Counted from the stretch's first letter, positions 36,197 through 47,110 are shown. The stretch: DNA of 64,000 nt from Malus domestica (GCF_042453785.1 NC_091673.1:11441501-11505500), one strand, 5' to 3'. Made by a program: numbers and translations. The notes: a model not told the origin generated them from the letters alone.

Positions 36197-36345
36197 GGAT
36201 AACACACACACACACCCCACGATACACACTTCAATAACACACACACACACACATCCCACTTCTACACACACACACGCACAGACACACACTTCAATAACAC
36301 ACACACACACACACACACATCCCACTTCTACACCAGGGACCAAGC
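36197..36345. repeat. (CA)n microsatellites
   Basis: Three interrupted CA/AC runs separated by CTTCAATAACAC and CATCCCACTTCTACAC blocks, so the microsatellite itself is part of a short tandem duplication. Confidence 0.9.
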
Positions 36346-36512
36346 CATTTCCTTCTCTCACTCACTTCGACCCTCTCTCTCTCTCTTCTCTGCACTGTCT
36401 CTCTCTCTCACTCTCTCAAAATCCTCTTACCTTTCTCCCTCTCTTGCCGTGACCACACACACACACAGCAGCAGCACCATCTGCTCGACTCAAGCAGCTC
36501 GAGGACGACACC

Positions 36513-36651
36513 GTGACTCGAGCAGCACCATCTTGCCGTGACTCGAGCAGCACCATCTTGCCGTGACTCAAGCAGCACCATCTTGCCGTGACCTCCACCG
36601 TGACTCGAGCAGCACCATCTTGCCGTGACTCGAGCAACACCATCTTGCCGT
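36513..36651. repeat. 25 bp minisatellite, five copies
   Basis: Unit GTGACTCGAGCAGCACCATC plus TTGCC, with a short GTGACCTCCACC interruption after the third copy. The unit is 25 bp, so frames shift between copies and coding is unlikely. Confidence 0.85.
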
Positions 36652-37041
36652 GACCACACATCATCAGTCTTCTCTCTCCCACCTCTGCGAGAATGGCGGA
36701 CGACACCGTGACCTCCACCGTGGCGCACACTCCGGCGAGCACCATCACCACATGTGAGAGGCGCAGATCTTGGCAGCTGCGACGACGGAGCTCGGCTGCC
36801 GTTCCGATTCCGACGACGGAGATAGAGAGAGCGATATTATCGATATTATTGATAATATCGCGATATTATCACGATAATCAATTGGAATACTCTGAAAATA
36901 TCGCTGTTGGAAAAAAACGATATTATCGGCGATATTTCGCCGATAATATCGATATTTAATTCCATGGGTAGAAGCTTAGAAAGTGTTCAAATCTAGATCA
37001 TTGGAAAATCATAAACTAGCCACTTAAGACTAAAAAGAGTA

Positions 37042-37316
37042 ATGATATTCATACTTTATTTTTATACCACATTTTTATAACATCTTAGGTGACATCTAAT
37101 GTGGATAGCCACATCATTTGAATTAATCAGATTTTTAAATTTAGTTTATTATTTAATAAGCTAATAATTAAGAAAAATTAGTTAATTAAATGATGATTGT
37201 GATATACGAGGAGTCTTTCTTATTCATTTCCTTGGGTTTTGTAATTTTTCAAATAATGTAGCTGTCCACATCAGATACCACCTAAGATAGTATAAAACTA
37301 TGGTATGAATAACATT
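37042..37316. mobile_element. MITE with about 60 bp inverted repeats
   Basis: Left end TGATATTCATACTTTATTTT ... TATAACATCTTAGGTGACAT ... AATGTGGATAG mirrors the right end, whose complement begins TGTTATTCATACCATAGTTT and holds ATCTTAGGTGG and GATGTGGACAG. No coding capacity. Confidence 0.7.
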
Positions 37317-37599
37317 AGCCGACTAAAAAAGTATCACATACGTACAGCGGTGCATACGTTTGTAAGGCTCTAAGCTATCTTGTCTTTTTCCTTATAGACA
37401 AGACTGATCCATAACACGTGAATCCTGAAGGCTGAAACTTTTGTGAATGCTTAACTACGCATTGCAGACTGCCGCTTATTAAATTCGCACGATTTTCATA
37501 TACAAATCACAACGGCTTTTGGAGGGAGGCCCTCGCCTCTCTTATTTTACAAGTTCACAAAGCTTATTTTATGGCTTAATTGAATTAATAGTTTTCGTG

Positions 37600-37970
37600 G
37601 TGATAGAATAGTTAGAAGATAGTCTATGTCGTAAAAAAAATTAGAATTTAAATTTATGTGATGAAATCTGTTATAATTTAAGTTTAAAATTAAAAGTTTC
37701 GTAACTTTCTATTAATTGTTAATACATAAGACTCACATTTAAGGTTAAAAAGATAAATTTAGCTAAAGTTAGTCTCACATATAAACTCACAAACAATTAA
37801 CGGAGAGTTTTATTTAACCCTTATATGTGTAACTCACGTGTTAATAATTAATGAAGAATTGACGGAAATTTCAATTTTAAACCTAAATCATATTAGACTT
37901 CATCACATGAGCTTAAATCCTTATTTTATTTTCATCGTATAGGCTATTTTCCGACTATTCTATTACTACA
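37600..37970. mobile_element. MITE with long (about 90 bp) inverted repeats
   Basis: The segment from GATAGAATAGTTAGAAGATA to TAAGTTTAAAATT (37602-37693) is matched in inverse orientation by 37878-37966. The arms are about 80% alike and the centre is AT-rich. The exact ends and TSD are not resolved. Confidence 0.65.
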
Positions 37971-39420
37971 TAGACTCATAATTCACTTAGACCTTTTATT
38001 ATTATTATTATGGGGATAAAACGTATAGAAACAATAACAAAGAACCAAAAACATGTCTGGAAACTTGTAAATCGTTTTGTTACCAATTTATTCGTGGAGT
38101 CCACTTCCGTAGTGGCCAACTACGCACTTTCATCGTGCTTGACAAAGTTGAAAAAGCTTAGAACATGCTAGATGGGGGCCCTAAATATAATTAAAAAAAA
38201 CTGTTATAAAGTTTTATTCTACAATCTTCACATGTGTATTTTTCTTTCTAACTCACAAATGTATTTTTCTTTCTAACTATAGAAAGTTTAGAGTGCCAGT
38301 AACAATTCCAAAAAACATTATAATATGAAATAAAGAAAAGTAAGAGAGAAATGTGAGAGAGAAAGAAAGAGCAAGAGTGAAACGTCGGTTATTTTTATTC
38401 TTAAATTAGAGACATGCTTTGATAACATGTGAGAAGGAAAGAAAAAAAACAAATTTTTTTCTGCAAAATCACTTCAATGCTCATGATTTTTCTTTTCTTT
38501 CAATTATACAAAAAAATATATATTGTTTAGAACAAACGATGATATCTACACTAAAAATGTGAGGAAGTAGGCTAAACCTTACAATGAGCTTACCGTAATA
38601 CTGTACTTGCTTGCCACTAAATTTCGGCAAAATCATTCTTTGGCATGAAAGAGAATCCTCTCTGCTAGGAATGTACTCTTTTAAGGGGATGAGGTGAGTT
38701 TTAAGAAATGGTCAAAACGGTAAGTTTTGGACCTATAATTGGATTTTTCATTTCCCACTTTTCCATCTTGCCCCAGAAGATCAGAGATTAAATATCAACT
38801 GGAATCTTAAGCCCAGGCCCATCCTGAAATTTTACGAATCTATATTTGTTGTCCACTAGGTTTTGCAATCTAGAGCTTGTAGTGCCTTGGTGTCAACAAC
38901 CTTTGTTTTGTTTTTAAACTAAACCTTATAATTAGCCTTCTATTTTTCACCAAATAAAAATTAATTCTTTTTTTAGTTTGTTCATATATGACAAGTTCTA
39001 TATAATTTAGAGCAAAATCCTATTAATTATGCTGAAATTAAAATCTCATAGTAATATTTTTTGAGTTGTGACCTTATTTTTTTGAGTTCTTATGATATAA
39101 TCATCTCAATACTATTCATAAAAATTTGAATCCCCATCACTATTGTTTGATAAATTTTCCATGCTAAAAAAAGAAAGCAAAAGAAGAGACCTTAAAATTT
39201 TCTCCAATATATTACTATGTTTGGTCTAATTTCTTTATACTTCTCAAACGTCCCTCCTAAGAGAAGTTTCTGACTCCGCCATAGCTTGGATCCAAATCGA
39301 GGAAAGTAGAAATGCTCACCAGAAGTGAGGTTTGTAGCAAAAATGTGGAAACTTTCTATTCCACATAAAGTTAAACTTTTAGTTGGATTCTTATTCGTGA
39401 AAGACTACAAACTACAAAAA
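37971..39420. other. Intergenic AT-rich region
   Basis: No gene or clear element seen. Purine-rich GAGAGAAAG-type sequence at 38340-38390. Confidence 0.5.
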
Positions 39421-39429
39421 GATTGAGTG

Positions 39430-39830
39430 GATTCAATCTAAATATCTCGCCTAATTGACCTTTATGTTATAATGAAGATGAAGATCAGTTGAGAAATATC
39501 AAAGATGTGATGATTGAATGTGATCCCAAGATGGTAAATGATGGGATTCTTGACCGTTGCAAGATCTCTTGGAGGTTCAATTCAGAACTATTATTAAGGA
39601 CATAACATAGCTGGCGAACTCTTTTAATTATATTCAGTGGCAACAAGTTTTAGAAAAGCTAATTTCCTCGCAGATGCCATTACTTCCCTTGGTCTTAATG
39701 TTGAAAATATTTGTATTTAGGATAAGGTGCTTCCTAGTGAGGCTCACTAAACACTTTTATTTGATTGTATGAGTTCCAGGTGCTCCTGGAAATTCTCTTT
39801 ACCTTAATAAAATTTATTTTTTAGCAAAAA
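39430..39830 (+). mobile_element. LINE 3'-end relic (RNase H-like region)
   Basis: Broken frames read VMIECDPKMVNDGILDRCKI then a shifted WRFNSEL, followed by remnants of a FRKANFLADA-like motif, matching the RNase H-like (RVT_3) tail of plant LINE proteins. It ends in TTAATAAAATTTA and A-rich sequence. It is 5' truncated and stop-ridden, as usual for LINE insertions. Confidence 0.5.
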
Positions 39831-40042
39831 AGGAGAGTCTAAATTTCAAGTGGGTTTCCACGTTAGTATTTTGGGGTACACGTAAACACACAAGTGTTTG
39901 GTTCAAATCGCGAGGTGGGTGTCGGTCGATCTCCTTCTCCCAATCCCCCCTTCTATAAATGGCAAACATTTCCCAACCCCTTTTTCTTCATATCCATTCT
40001 CCCATATTCTCCATCAGATCGTATCAGACGGGACACATCTCC

Positions 40043-40123
40043 AGTTTGTGCGTGAATCGAACCCCTTTTAGCCGTCCATCTGTTTGATAGATAATCCAAC
40101 GGTGTTAGATTCACGCACAAACT
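40043..40123. repeat. 16 bp perfect inverted repeat upstream of SLD5
   Basis: AGTTTGTGCGTGAATC (40043-40058) and its exact complement at 40108-40123 enclose a 49 bp loop. It may be a small foldback element in the promoter. Confidence 0.8.
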
Positions 40124-40222
40124 CGTGATCAGTCTCCTCTATCAACACCTTATCTTTCTTTCTTTCCTTCCCTTTTATTTTCTGAATTACTTTTACTTTC
40201 CAAAAAGAAACAAAATTAGCTT

Positions 40223-40230
40223 TTTGGCGC
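40223..40230 (+). promoter_or_regulatory. E2F-binding site upstream of SLD5
   Basis: TTTGGCGC, part of the palindrome TTGGCGCCA, exactly matches the E2F consensus TTTSSCGC and lies 116 bp before the SLD5 start codon. E2F/DP sites are usual in S-phase replication genes. Confidence 0.65.
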
Positions 40231-40345
40231 CAGTTTCGATTCACATTTCCCTCTCAATTAGTTTTTGTTTCCCTCCAGACTCATAAGAAGAAGAGAGAAT
40301 TAGCGAAGAGAGTAGGAATCCTGGAAAATTTGGGAATCGGATCGA

Positions 40346-42891
40346 ATGGATTCGGGTTTGGACTCGGGCTTGGATTCGGGATCAACGGAGGATTACGAGA
40401 CGGACGTGGAGCTTCTGAAGAGGGCGTGGCGGCAGGAGAAGTCCGCTCCGGAGATTCTTCAGTTCGAGAGTGCTTTGGTTCGGAGAATCGTAGAGCAGAT
40501 CCAATTGATGGTAAATTTCCCTAAATCCAAAACAAACAAAACCCTAATTTCTGTTTTTTACTGTCATGCTTGAGTTGGTTGAATTTGAGCTACAAAAATA
40601 TTTGTATTGGAAATTAAATGAATACGGGAGAAATGTTTATTTCTTGTCGATACATACGATATTTGGGAATCGAATAGGACCTCGGATTCAGATAAACGCT
40701 CAACCAGTTGAGTTATGAGCCCGTAGTGGATATAGGAGAACTGTTAACTTAGGGAGAGTATTCAGTTGAAATTTTTGAGGGATTTTAATTCTTTTAATGA
40801 ATCTAGGGGTATTCAATTAGGATTTTAAGTGATTTTCTGAAATTGAAGGGGTATTCAATTAGAATTTTAAGATAGTTTATTAAAATCCTTAGAAATTTGG
40901 GACCATTCAATTAAGATTTTAAAGAAATTTATAACATTCTAAGTGTATTCAATTAGAAATTGATTTTAAAGAATTTGAGAAAGTCGAGGAATTAGAGGGA
41001 ATTGGAGAGATTTCGTAGTGTATTTTAAGCATCCACAAATCTCACATCTCCGCATGAGATTTCGAAGGAATTGAATCAAAATTTTATATGGAATCTCTAC
41101 AAATCAATTAAACTCCATAAAAATCCATTAAAGTCTATCAAATTCTCAATTGAATACAATGTTGATTTTGTTCCTTTTTTTTTATTTTAACTTTAATTAT
41201 TCGGTAAGAGAGTGAAGAAATAATCTTACTGTTAGTTTACCGTGTTAATTTGGTGAAATTTGTGCTAGTAATTTGTGTTTTTGTGTTATTGCTAACCCCA
41301 ATTGGATATATATGACAGGAAGAAACTGTGGAGGAGTTCACTGATAGTGGTATTGATCCGCTTACTGTGTCACTCTACCAGATGGATTTGGACAGGACGC
41401 AGTTCTTGTTGCGATCTTATTTCCGAATTCGTTTGCAGAAGGTAGCAATCGTTTCTCCTTGTTCTTAGTGTGTGTTTTGGTTTTGTTTTTTCATTGCATT
41501 TGAAATCAACTGTATGCTTCTTTGCTTGTTTTTTCGTTATTAGAGAGATGAGCATTCACTATGTTTCATGATGTTAAGTAGGACAGGTTTTTCAAGTCCG
41601 CGTTGGTTCTGCTTTGTGATTTGTTTCTCAAGTAACTTCGTTTTGCAGATTGAGAAATACATGTTTCACATCCGGGATAATGCCGAAAGCCGTCTCTCTG
41701 AGAAGGAGAAGGTGTTTGTTGAAAGGTGAGGGTTCCAACTATCTCATTACTTTATGTTCTATTAATGGACGCACATGCTTAAGGCTTACTCTGATTTGGA
41801 GTTGACATGGTTATTCGTTGCAGATGCTGTGCTGATTTGCAGACGCATCTTGAAAAGAGCGTTCTGTTGCAGTTGCCTTCTACTTATCAGTCTGTATTCC
41901 GTCAATCAAGTGAAAAGGAGACTGACATGGGTAAACATTCACATTATCCTTTTGGATTTTCGTGATGCATCTCTGTTCTCTCTCCACCCTATATGTGCAT
42001 GTGTATCTATTATGGTAACAGCTCATTTACCCAAGATCAGTTCCAAATGCTGTGCTCAGTGCTATGGTTAATGCTTAAAGTTTTCATTCAAATATATCTA
42101 GTTATGTGGTGGCCTTTTCGACAATTTACCTAAGATGCTTGCATTTTCTGATATTGTTCGGCAGATCCACATAACTTGCTCTATACTATTATAAATTTTG
42201 ATGTGATAAATGGTCAGTATTGTTGCTTAGAAAAAATTTAAAACATTAGCACGCGGTGAGATATCCAATGACAAGCTGGTGTATTGAACCAAGGATTTTT
42301 TTTTCCTACTGTTTTTTCTTTATTTGCAGACCTTTTGTGTGTTTAATAATGAAGTTTTTATCAGAAACAAATGCATTATTTTGTTTGACAAATTCTTAGC
42401 TTTCCCTCGTAGACTTGGTATTTCCTCTGTTATTACCGTTCTTGATATCTTGCTTTAACCGAATAGATTGCTTTAACTGCATACTATTTTCTACTAAACA
42501 GATTTTTTTTATTGATCATCTGGTAGGCAGTTTGTAGATTGGACTTCTGAACCCTAACAATGTTCTATGTTCGACTTTTCAGTGCCGAGACCACATTTGG
42601 ATACTTTTGTTGTTTGCAAAACCAAGTACTATCTTGGACATATCCAGCTCGAGGACAATGCAGATGGAGAATCAGATAGCAGGCAACTCATATATTCATA
42701 AACATTTTTACTCTCATAGAAGAAACTGTTGTTTCTTGTTTTGTTTGCTTACGGGTTTGAATTCCCCTTGTGACAGTGCGAGCCAGAGACCATTGGATGA
42801 ACCGTTTGAAATGGAGCCTAATGTGTTATACTTTGTACGTTATAAAGCAGTGAAGAAATTCGTAGAGGAAGGGAAGATTGATTTATACTGA
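40346..42891 (+). CDS. SLD5: GINS complex subunit SLD5 (DNA replication), six exons
   Basis: Exons 40346-40510, 41319-41441, 41649-41725, 41824-41930, 42583-42682 and 42777-42891 join to 687 nt, i.e. 228 residues, close to the usual plant SLD5 length of about 220. Recognisable stretches are TDVELLKRAWRQEKSAPEIL, GIDPLTVSLYQMDLDRTQFL, RSYFRIRLQKIEKYMFHI and the C-terminal RPLDEPFEMEPNVLYFVRYK then VKKFVEEGKIDLY-stop. SLD5 is one of four GINS subunits of the CMG helicase, needed to start and elongate DNA replication in the nucleus. Four introns are GT-AG; intron 5 (42683-42776) must be GC-AG because no GT donor keeps the frame. Intron 1 holds a MITE. The N-terminus carries a short DSGLDSGLDSG repeat. 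The E2F site and foldback lie upstream. Confidence 0.9.
40752..41160. mobile_element. MITE in SLD5 intron 1 (GTATTCAATTG family)
   Basis: Left end GAGTATTCAGTTGAAATTTT and right end AAATTCTCAATTGAATACA form TIRs, with internal repeats of GTATTCAATTAGAATTTTAA. The same family occurs at 43931-44813. It makes up about half of the intron and is spliced out. Confidence 0.75.
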
Positions 42892-43928
42892 GCACCATCT
42901 AGCACCTCATTGCTCGACCGGTTTCTTCAGAAGCTAAAAAGAATATGCAAGTCATGGGAGTGAGTTTCTGAGCAACATCCAGTGCTTCTACGTAGAATGT
43001 TGAAAATGATGAAATCCTCAAACCAAAGATGATGCCGCAGTCTCTCCGCCTTACTGCTTTACAACATTTGTTTGGAAACTATTGATGTTGCGGTGCCTTT
43101 CTTTCAAAAGAAACTATCAATGTGCAAGTTAGGGGAGCGATTTTCTCCCTAGCAAGATCTGTATGTACTCTTCATTTATTATTGGCTAAGACTATTCGTT
43201 GTGCGCAATTGGTATTCTTTTCGATGTTAGTGGAAGGGGTTTTGGGGGAGGGATGGGGGGGGGGGGGGGTGACATAGTAGGGCTTGAAGTGATACAGCTA
43301 CTGGTTTTTCGGAATTAAGCTACATGTAGAAATCATTCATCATTTCAGAAATTTTTCCCTGCTACGTAGAATTGATGGCTTGGATTGATTGGCTTTATTA
43401 CTTTTATTGTGGTTCCGTAAATTCAGACCATCAAATGTTACGTAGCATTAAAGTGGAACATCGTTTTTCCTACATCAACAAAAATCATTTCCTGCTCGTA
43501 GCTGGCCTCCAATAGAAACTGGCGAGACTCACAGTTGTGCATTGTGAAAGTAGGTGCAAATATCGGCCGTGGTTATCTGGCCCGGATTGCTTTCTCTCTT
43601 GTCTTTATCCGGCCCGGATTGCCCTTTGTTTTGAGGAGATCAACTAAAATTATTAGAAATCATCTCTTAGCTGATCAAAACCAATCACAATTTATTCGAA
43701 ATTGATACATAAATCAAATCAAATGTGTACGATATATTAATAAATTGATATCCACAACTGATATTTGAAAATTGATCATTTTGACCGTTTAATTTAAAAG
43801 ATGAAAGTTTGCGATGACAAATCGCAGTGTGCAGTATTAGACAAAGTTGAGGTATGCAGTTCATTGCCAATATGTCGCCACCAAGTATTTTAAAGTTAGA
43901 TCCAAAGAAAAATCATTGAATATTAGGA
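42892..43928. other. SLD5 3' UTR and intergenic region
   Basis: No gene. A G-run of about 13 (43258-43270) lies in a G-rich stretch. A two-copy TCTGGCCCGGATTGC / TCCGGCCCGGATTGC repeat is at 43575-43622. Confidence 0.5.
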
Positions 43929-43930
43929 GG

Positions 43931-44813
43931 GTGTATTCAATTGAGATTTTGAGGGTCAGAAATTTAAGTGATTATTTGAAATTCAATGTGTATTTAATCA
44001 GGATTCTTAGAATCCACGTGTATTCTGTTGATGCACAAAATCAGTGAGGATTTTGGTATAACAGAAAGTGTTAAGTTTGTGACATTCGCTAGATTGCTCC
44101 AGTCACTAGTGTGGATAAGTAGGTAAATGGATAAGGACAGGGAAGCAAACACAAGATGTACGTGGTTCACTCAAATTGACTACGTTCACGGAGTAGAGGA
44201 TTTCGCATTAATTGTGAAGGGTTACACAAGTACATAGGTTCAAGCTCTCCTTTAGTGAGTACTAGTGAATGATGTAGCACAAATGACATTAGAAAATATT
44301 GTGAGAGAATGATCTCTATTTATAGAAGAGAGTTTCTAGTTTCATTCTAACATTGACACGTGTCGTGTTGTGATTAGCTTCTGATGTTGACACGTGTCGT
44401 GTTGTGATTAGCTTCTGATGTTGACACGTGTCGCGCTATGATTGGCTTCTAATGTCGACATGTGTCGCACTATGATTGGCCTCCTGGTTGGAGGGAAACT
44501 CTTCTGGGTCCTTGACAAAATAACGTTGACCAGTGCTCAGTAGTTTCGGGATTGATCAAGTATGGTACAAACATATTCAATTAAGATTTTAAAGAAGTTT
44601 ATATTTAATTAGAATTTGATTTTAAAGCATTAAAAAAAAAAATTTGAGAGATTTTGTAGTGTATTTTAAATATTCACAAATCTCATCTCTTCCTAAGAGA
44701 TTTTGAGGGAATTGAATCAAAATTTTACATGAAATCTTTACAAATCAATTAAACTCCATAAAAATCCATAAATTCATAAATCCACAAAAATTTCTCAAAT
44801 TCTCAATTGAATA
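43931..44813. mobile_element. Second copy of the GTATTCAATTG MITE, split by a solo LTR
   Basis: TIRs GTGTATTCAATTGAGATTTT and (inverted) GTGTATTCAATTGAGAATTT. The MITE is interrupted at 44026-44573 by a solo LTR with TSD TATTC. Removing the LTR restores a MITE of roughly 330 bp like the one in SLD5 intron 1. Confidence 0.8.
44026..44573 (-). mobile_element. Solo LTR with a four-copy G-box array
   Basis: Forward TGTTGATGCACAAAATC to ATGGTACAAACA, flanked by TSD TATTC (44021-44025 and 44574-44578). On the minus strand it starts TGTTTGTACCATAC and ends TTTTGTGCATCAACA, so it is family-related to the LTRs at 4580 and 6881. A 34 bp unit GTTGACACGTGTCGTGTTGT... is repeated four times at about 44352-44480, upstream (in LTR sense) of a TATA box CTATAAATAGAG (near 44320). 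Confidence 0.85.
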
Positions 44814-45051
44814 CACTTGCTTAGTATAAAAAAAAATATTCCAAACAAATTTAAACAAAACAGACCAAAACGAAACATGGACCCACCCATCAATTGTGCT
44901 TTGTCATCACAAAGATTGTGACGACACCGTAATCCCCTCTCCCACCACTTTGCCGGAAAATACAGGGAAAAACTTGCTGGAGCTTTATTCTCCATCTATT
45001 ATCGAATCGAATATTTAGTAAATTATATTATCACTACATTTAAGCCAAAAA

Positions 45052-45555
45052 TTAAGACCTGGCAACTTGGACTTGGCCGACTTGATCAACGGCCAGGATC
45101 TTAAGCAAGCCAGCGTAAGTCACCCCTTGGTTCTCATCGCCACCGCCCAATTTTATCATGGCCTTGATTTCTTCGTCGCTGGCGGCAAAGCCTGCGCTGC
45201 TCATGTAGCTCTTCAGATCCTCGTGGCTCAGCTTGCCGTCCCCGTCCTTGTCCATCACCTTGAACACGTCCTCCATCACTCCCGAGCTTCTCGGCCAGCG
45301 GCCGCCCGCCAAAACGCGCTCGAACTCGTCGTACTGGACGAAGCCGTCGTTGTCGGAGTCGGCCGCCGACATCATTGAACCGATGAGGTTTTCGTCAACG
45401 CCGGAGCTGGAGAAGCCGGCGTAGAAGGCTCGGAGGTCGTCTTTGCTGATCTTTCCGTCGCGGTCGGCGTCCAGGACGTTGAATGCTGGAAGGAAGTCGG
45501 AGGTGAGCGCCGTCGTCTCCGTCTGCGAGCTGAGCGTTCGGCCGGAGGGACACAT
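45052..45555 (-). CDS. CP1: EF-hand calcium sensor, CP1-like
   Basis: A single-exon protein of 167 residues starting MCPSGRTLSS, the start I associate with plant calcium-binding protein CP1. EF-hand loops: EF1 DADRDGKISKDD (29-40), EF2 DSDNDGFVQYDE (66-77), EF3 DKDGDGKLSHED (102-113). A fourth site (GGGDENQGVTYAGL, from about 137) lacks the ligands and is degenerate. Loops 1 and 3 end in Asp, not Glu, which usually lowers Ca2+ affinity or shifts selectivity toward Mg2+. It is probably a cytosolic calcium sensor; CP1-type genes are reported as salt-induced. The leader is short and a TATA-like TATTTATAGACG, inverted, lies at about 45640. The C-terminal tail after residue 155 is poorly conserved. 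Confidence 0.88.
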   Translation of the reverse strand: MCPSGRTLSSQTETTALTSDFLPAFNVLDADRDGKISKDDLRAFYAGFSSSGVDENLIGSMMSAADSDNDGFVQYDEFERVLAGGRWPRSSGVMEDVFKVMDKDGDGKLSHEDLKSYMSSAGFAASDEEIKAMIKLGGGDENQGVTYAGLLKILAVDQVGQVQVARS

Positions 45556-45559
45556 TGCG

Positions 45560-46790
45560 ATGCGAAAAGGGCTGTGTGTTAAACAACGTGTGCGTGGAGC
45601 TTGTGGAATGCAACTTGGACTTTGTGAGAGCCATTCGGGTATTTATAGACGGAAAAGGTTGGTGCCACAATTGCGTGGTTCACAAGATTTCGAGAGTAAA
45701 TGGTGAATTGCCACGTGGGTAATTCCGTGTGACTAATGCGTACAGAGTGACGTCATGAGTGTTAGGGTTTCTTTGGAATGGTGGGTGGACCGGAGAGATT
45801 TTTCAGTGTGACCAGTACACGGGTTGGTAGATCACGTGTTATTATATAAATTGTGAGATATATGTGCTAAAAAATTAATAACTTAAAAGTAAAATTTCTC
45901 ACTACTTCTATTAAAATACGTGGTGTACCATTTATATTTATATCACAATTAAAAATTTATCGGGGGGAATGGTAGGTTTTGTTTGTTTGTTTGTTGGGAG
46001 TTTGATTGACAACACCGAGCGGTGCAGAACCAGCCAAAGACCAAGATGTCTTTATCTCCCATTTCTACGGTGAAGTTTGAACTTTGAATTATACCACATT
46101 GATATGAGATGGTGGTAATTATTGAATTAATGATGCATTAGGGTTTCATTTGATTAAGTTTAAACCTCCAATTAGTAGCATAAACCGACTTACCAAAACA
46201 AGTTTATTTCCTTCTACCAAAAAAACACAAAAAAACAAACAAGTTTATTTCCCCATTTTCTTTCTTGAATATACTTGACTTTTAATATATTATGGCTTAT
46301 TAATATATTTGACTTTTATTTTCTTAACAGTTAATTCCCTTATTTTCTCTCTTGAATATACCATTGACTTTTTGTTAAATGTAATTTAAAGGAAACTACA
46401 ATGATAGACATGTTATCGCAATGATGAAAAATAATTATGCCTATACATTTTTGTGCGAGTTTGATACCCACTTAAGCCCCTCTTTCACCCTACCAACTAG
46501 TAATTTAACTTACTAACACTATCTCGTTTGTTAAAAAAAGAAAACAAAGAGAATTACAATCTTTCAAAAGGATATCAAATCTAAATAGTCCAATGTGGCT
46601 ACCAGACGAGCCTTGACTATGTTTACTGTATATTATTTGTATATAGAGGGTTTAGAAGTAAAACTAACAACACAGTTGATATTACTTTTTTTTTTTTTTG
46701 GTAAAGAACACATTTGATATTTCAAACGGTATCTAATTTGGATTGTACCATTTTATATCCTCATGAAAAATTAAATAGTGAACCAAAAAG
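45560..46790. other. CP1 promoter and intergenic region
   Basis: No gene. The CP1-proximal part holds CCACGTGGGT (45711), ATCACGTGTT (45832) and TGACGTCATG (45749): G-box/ABRE- and TGACG-type sites consistent with stress regulation. The rest is AT-rich. Confidence 0.5.
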
Positions 46791-46804
46791 TATCACATCA
46801 CCTG

Positions 46805-46870
46805 GTGACTGTCGTGGCTCAATAAATTCCATCGTAATCAGATTCTAGGTTCGATTCCTGGAAGGTATAT
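46805..46870 (+). other. tRNA-like/SINE-head-like segment
   Basis: GTCGTGGCTCAATAAATT followed by GGTTCGATTCCTGG (B-box consensus GGTTCGANNCC) with tRNA-like spacing. No tRNA cloverleaf is evident, so it is more likely a SINE head relic. Confidence 0.35.
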
Positions 46871-46926
46871 TTTACTTTACTATATTTCCACAAACGTTTG
46901 GGCTTTGGTCTTCTTCTTTTTTTCTG

Positions 46927-47110
46927 TAGGCCCAATAAGGTCCAGGAAGTTTTGGGTTTGCAGTTCCTAAATTGGGCTGTTTATGTTGGATCCAATCCAA
47001 GTGAGCCTAATGTAATGGTTCATTCGTAATATCACTAACACGAAGGGGCTTTTCATAGTATAAATCTCAACCATTTCATCACCCCACAACCCTAATCCTT
47101 CCTAAAAATT
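46927..47110 (+). promoter_or_regulatory. Site II / telo-box promoter of the putative snoRNA gene
   Basis: AGGCCCAATAAG (near 46928) and TTGGGCTG (near 46973) are site II (TGGGCY) elements. ACAACCCTAATCC (47087) and TTTAGGGTTTA (47266) contain telo-box sequence. AGTATAAATC (47058) is TATA-like. Site II plus telo-box is the known pattern for plant snoRNA and ribosomal-protein gene promoters. Confidence 0.5.

Larger units (their letters stand above)
35740..36966 (+). mobile_element. Mutator-like non-autonomous element (MULE A)
   Basis: Flanked by a perfect 9 bp TSD GGTAGAAGC (35731-35739 and 36967-36975). Imperfect TIRs: AAGGAAGAAAATATCGGTAA at the left, and the inverted right end reads ATGGAATTAAATATCGATAT. 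Both ends are crowded with CGATATT/AATATCG motifs. The left ~350 bp recurs inverted in MULE B (about 63110-63481). The interior (36100-36800) is unrelated: CA/CT microsatellites, a 25 bp minisatellite and a short GC-rich frame (MADDTVTSTVAHTPAS..., 36693), possibly captured host 5' UTR and first exon. Confidence 0.75.

Noticed and set aside
36098-36361. Cys/Val-rich frame
   Set aside because: Direct translation of a CA/GT microsatellite.
36408-36751. Two 106-111 codon frames rich in RQDGAARVT
   Set aside because: Translations of the 25 bp minisatellite in two frames; unit length is not a multiple of three.
45067-45706. Forward-strand frames across CP1
   Set aside because: Antisense shadows of the GC-rich EF-hand gene.
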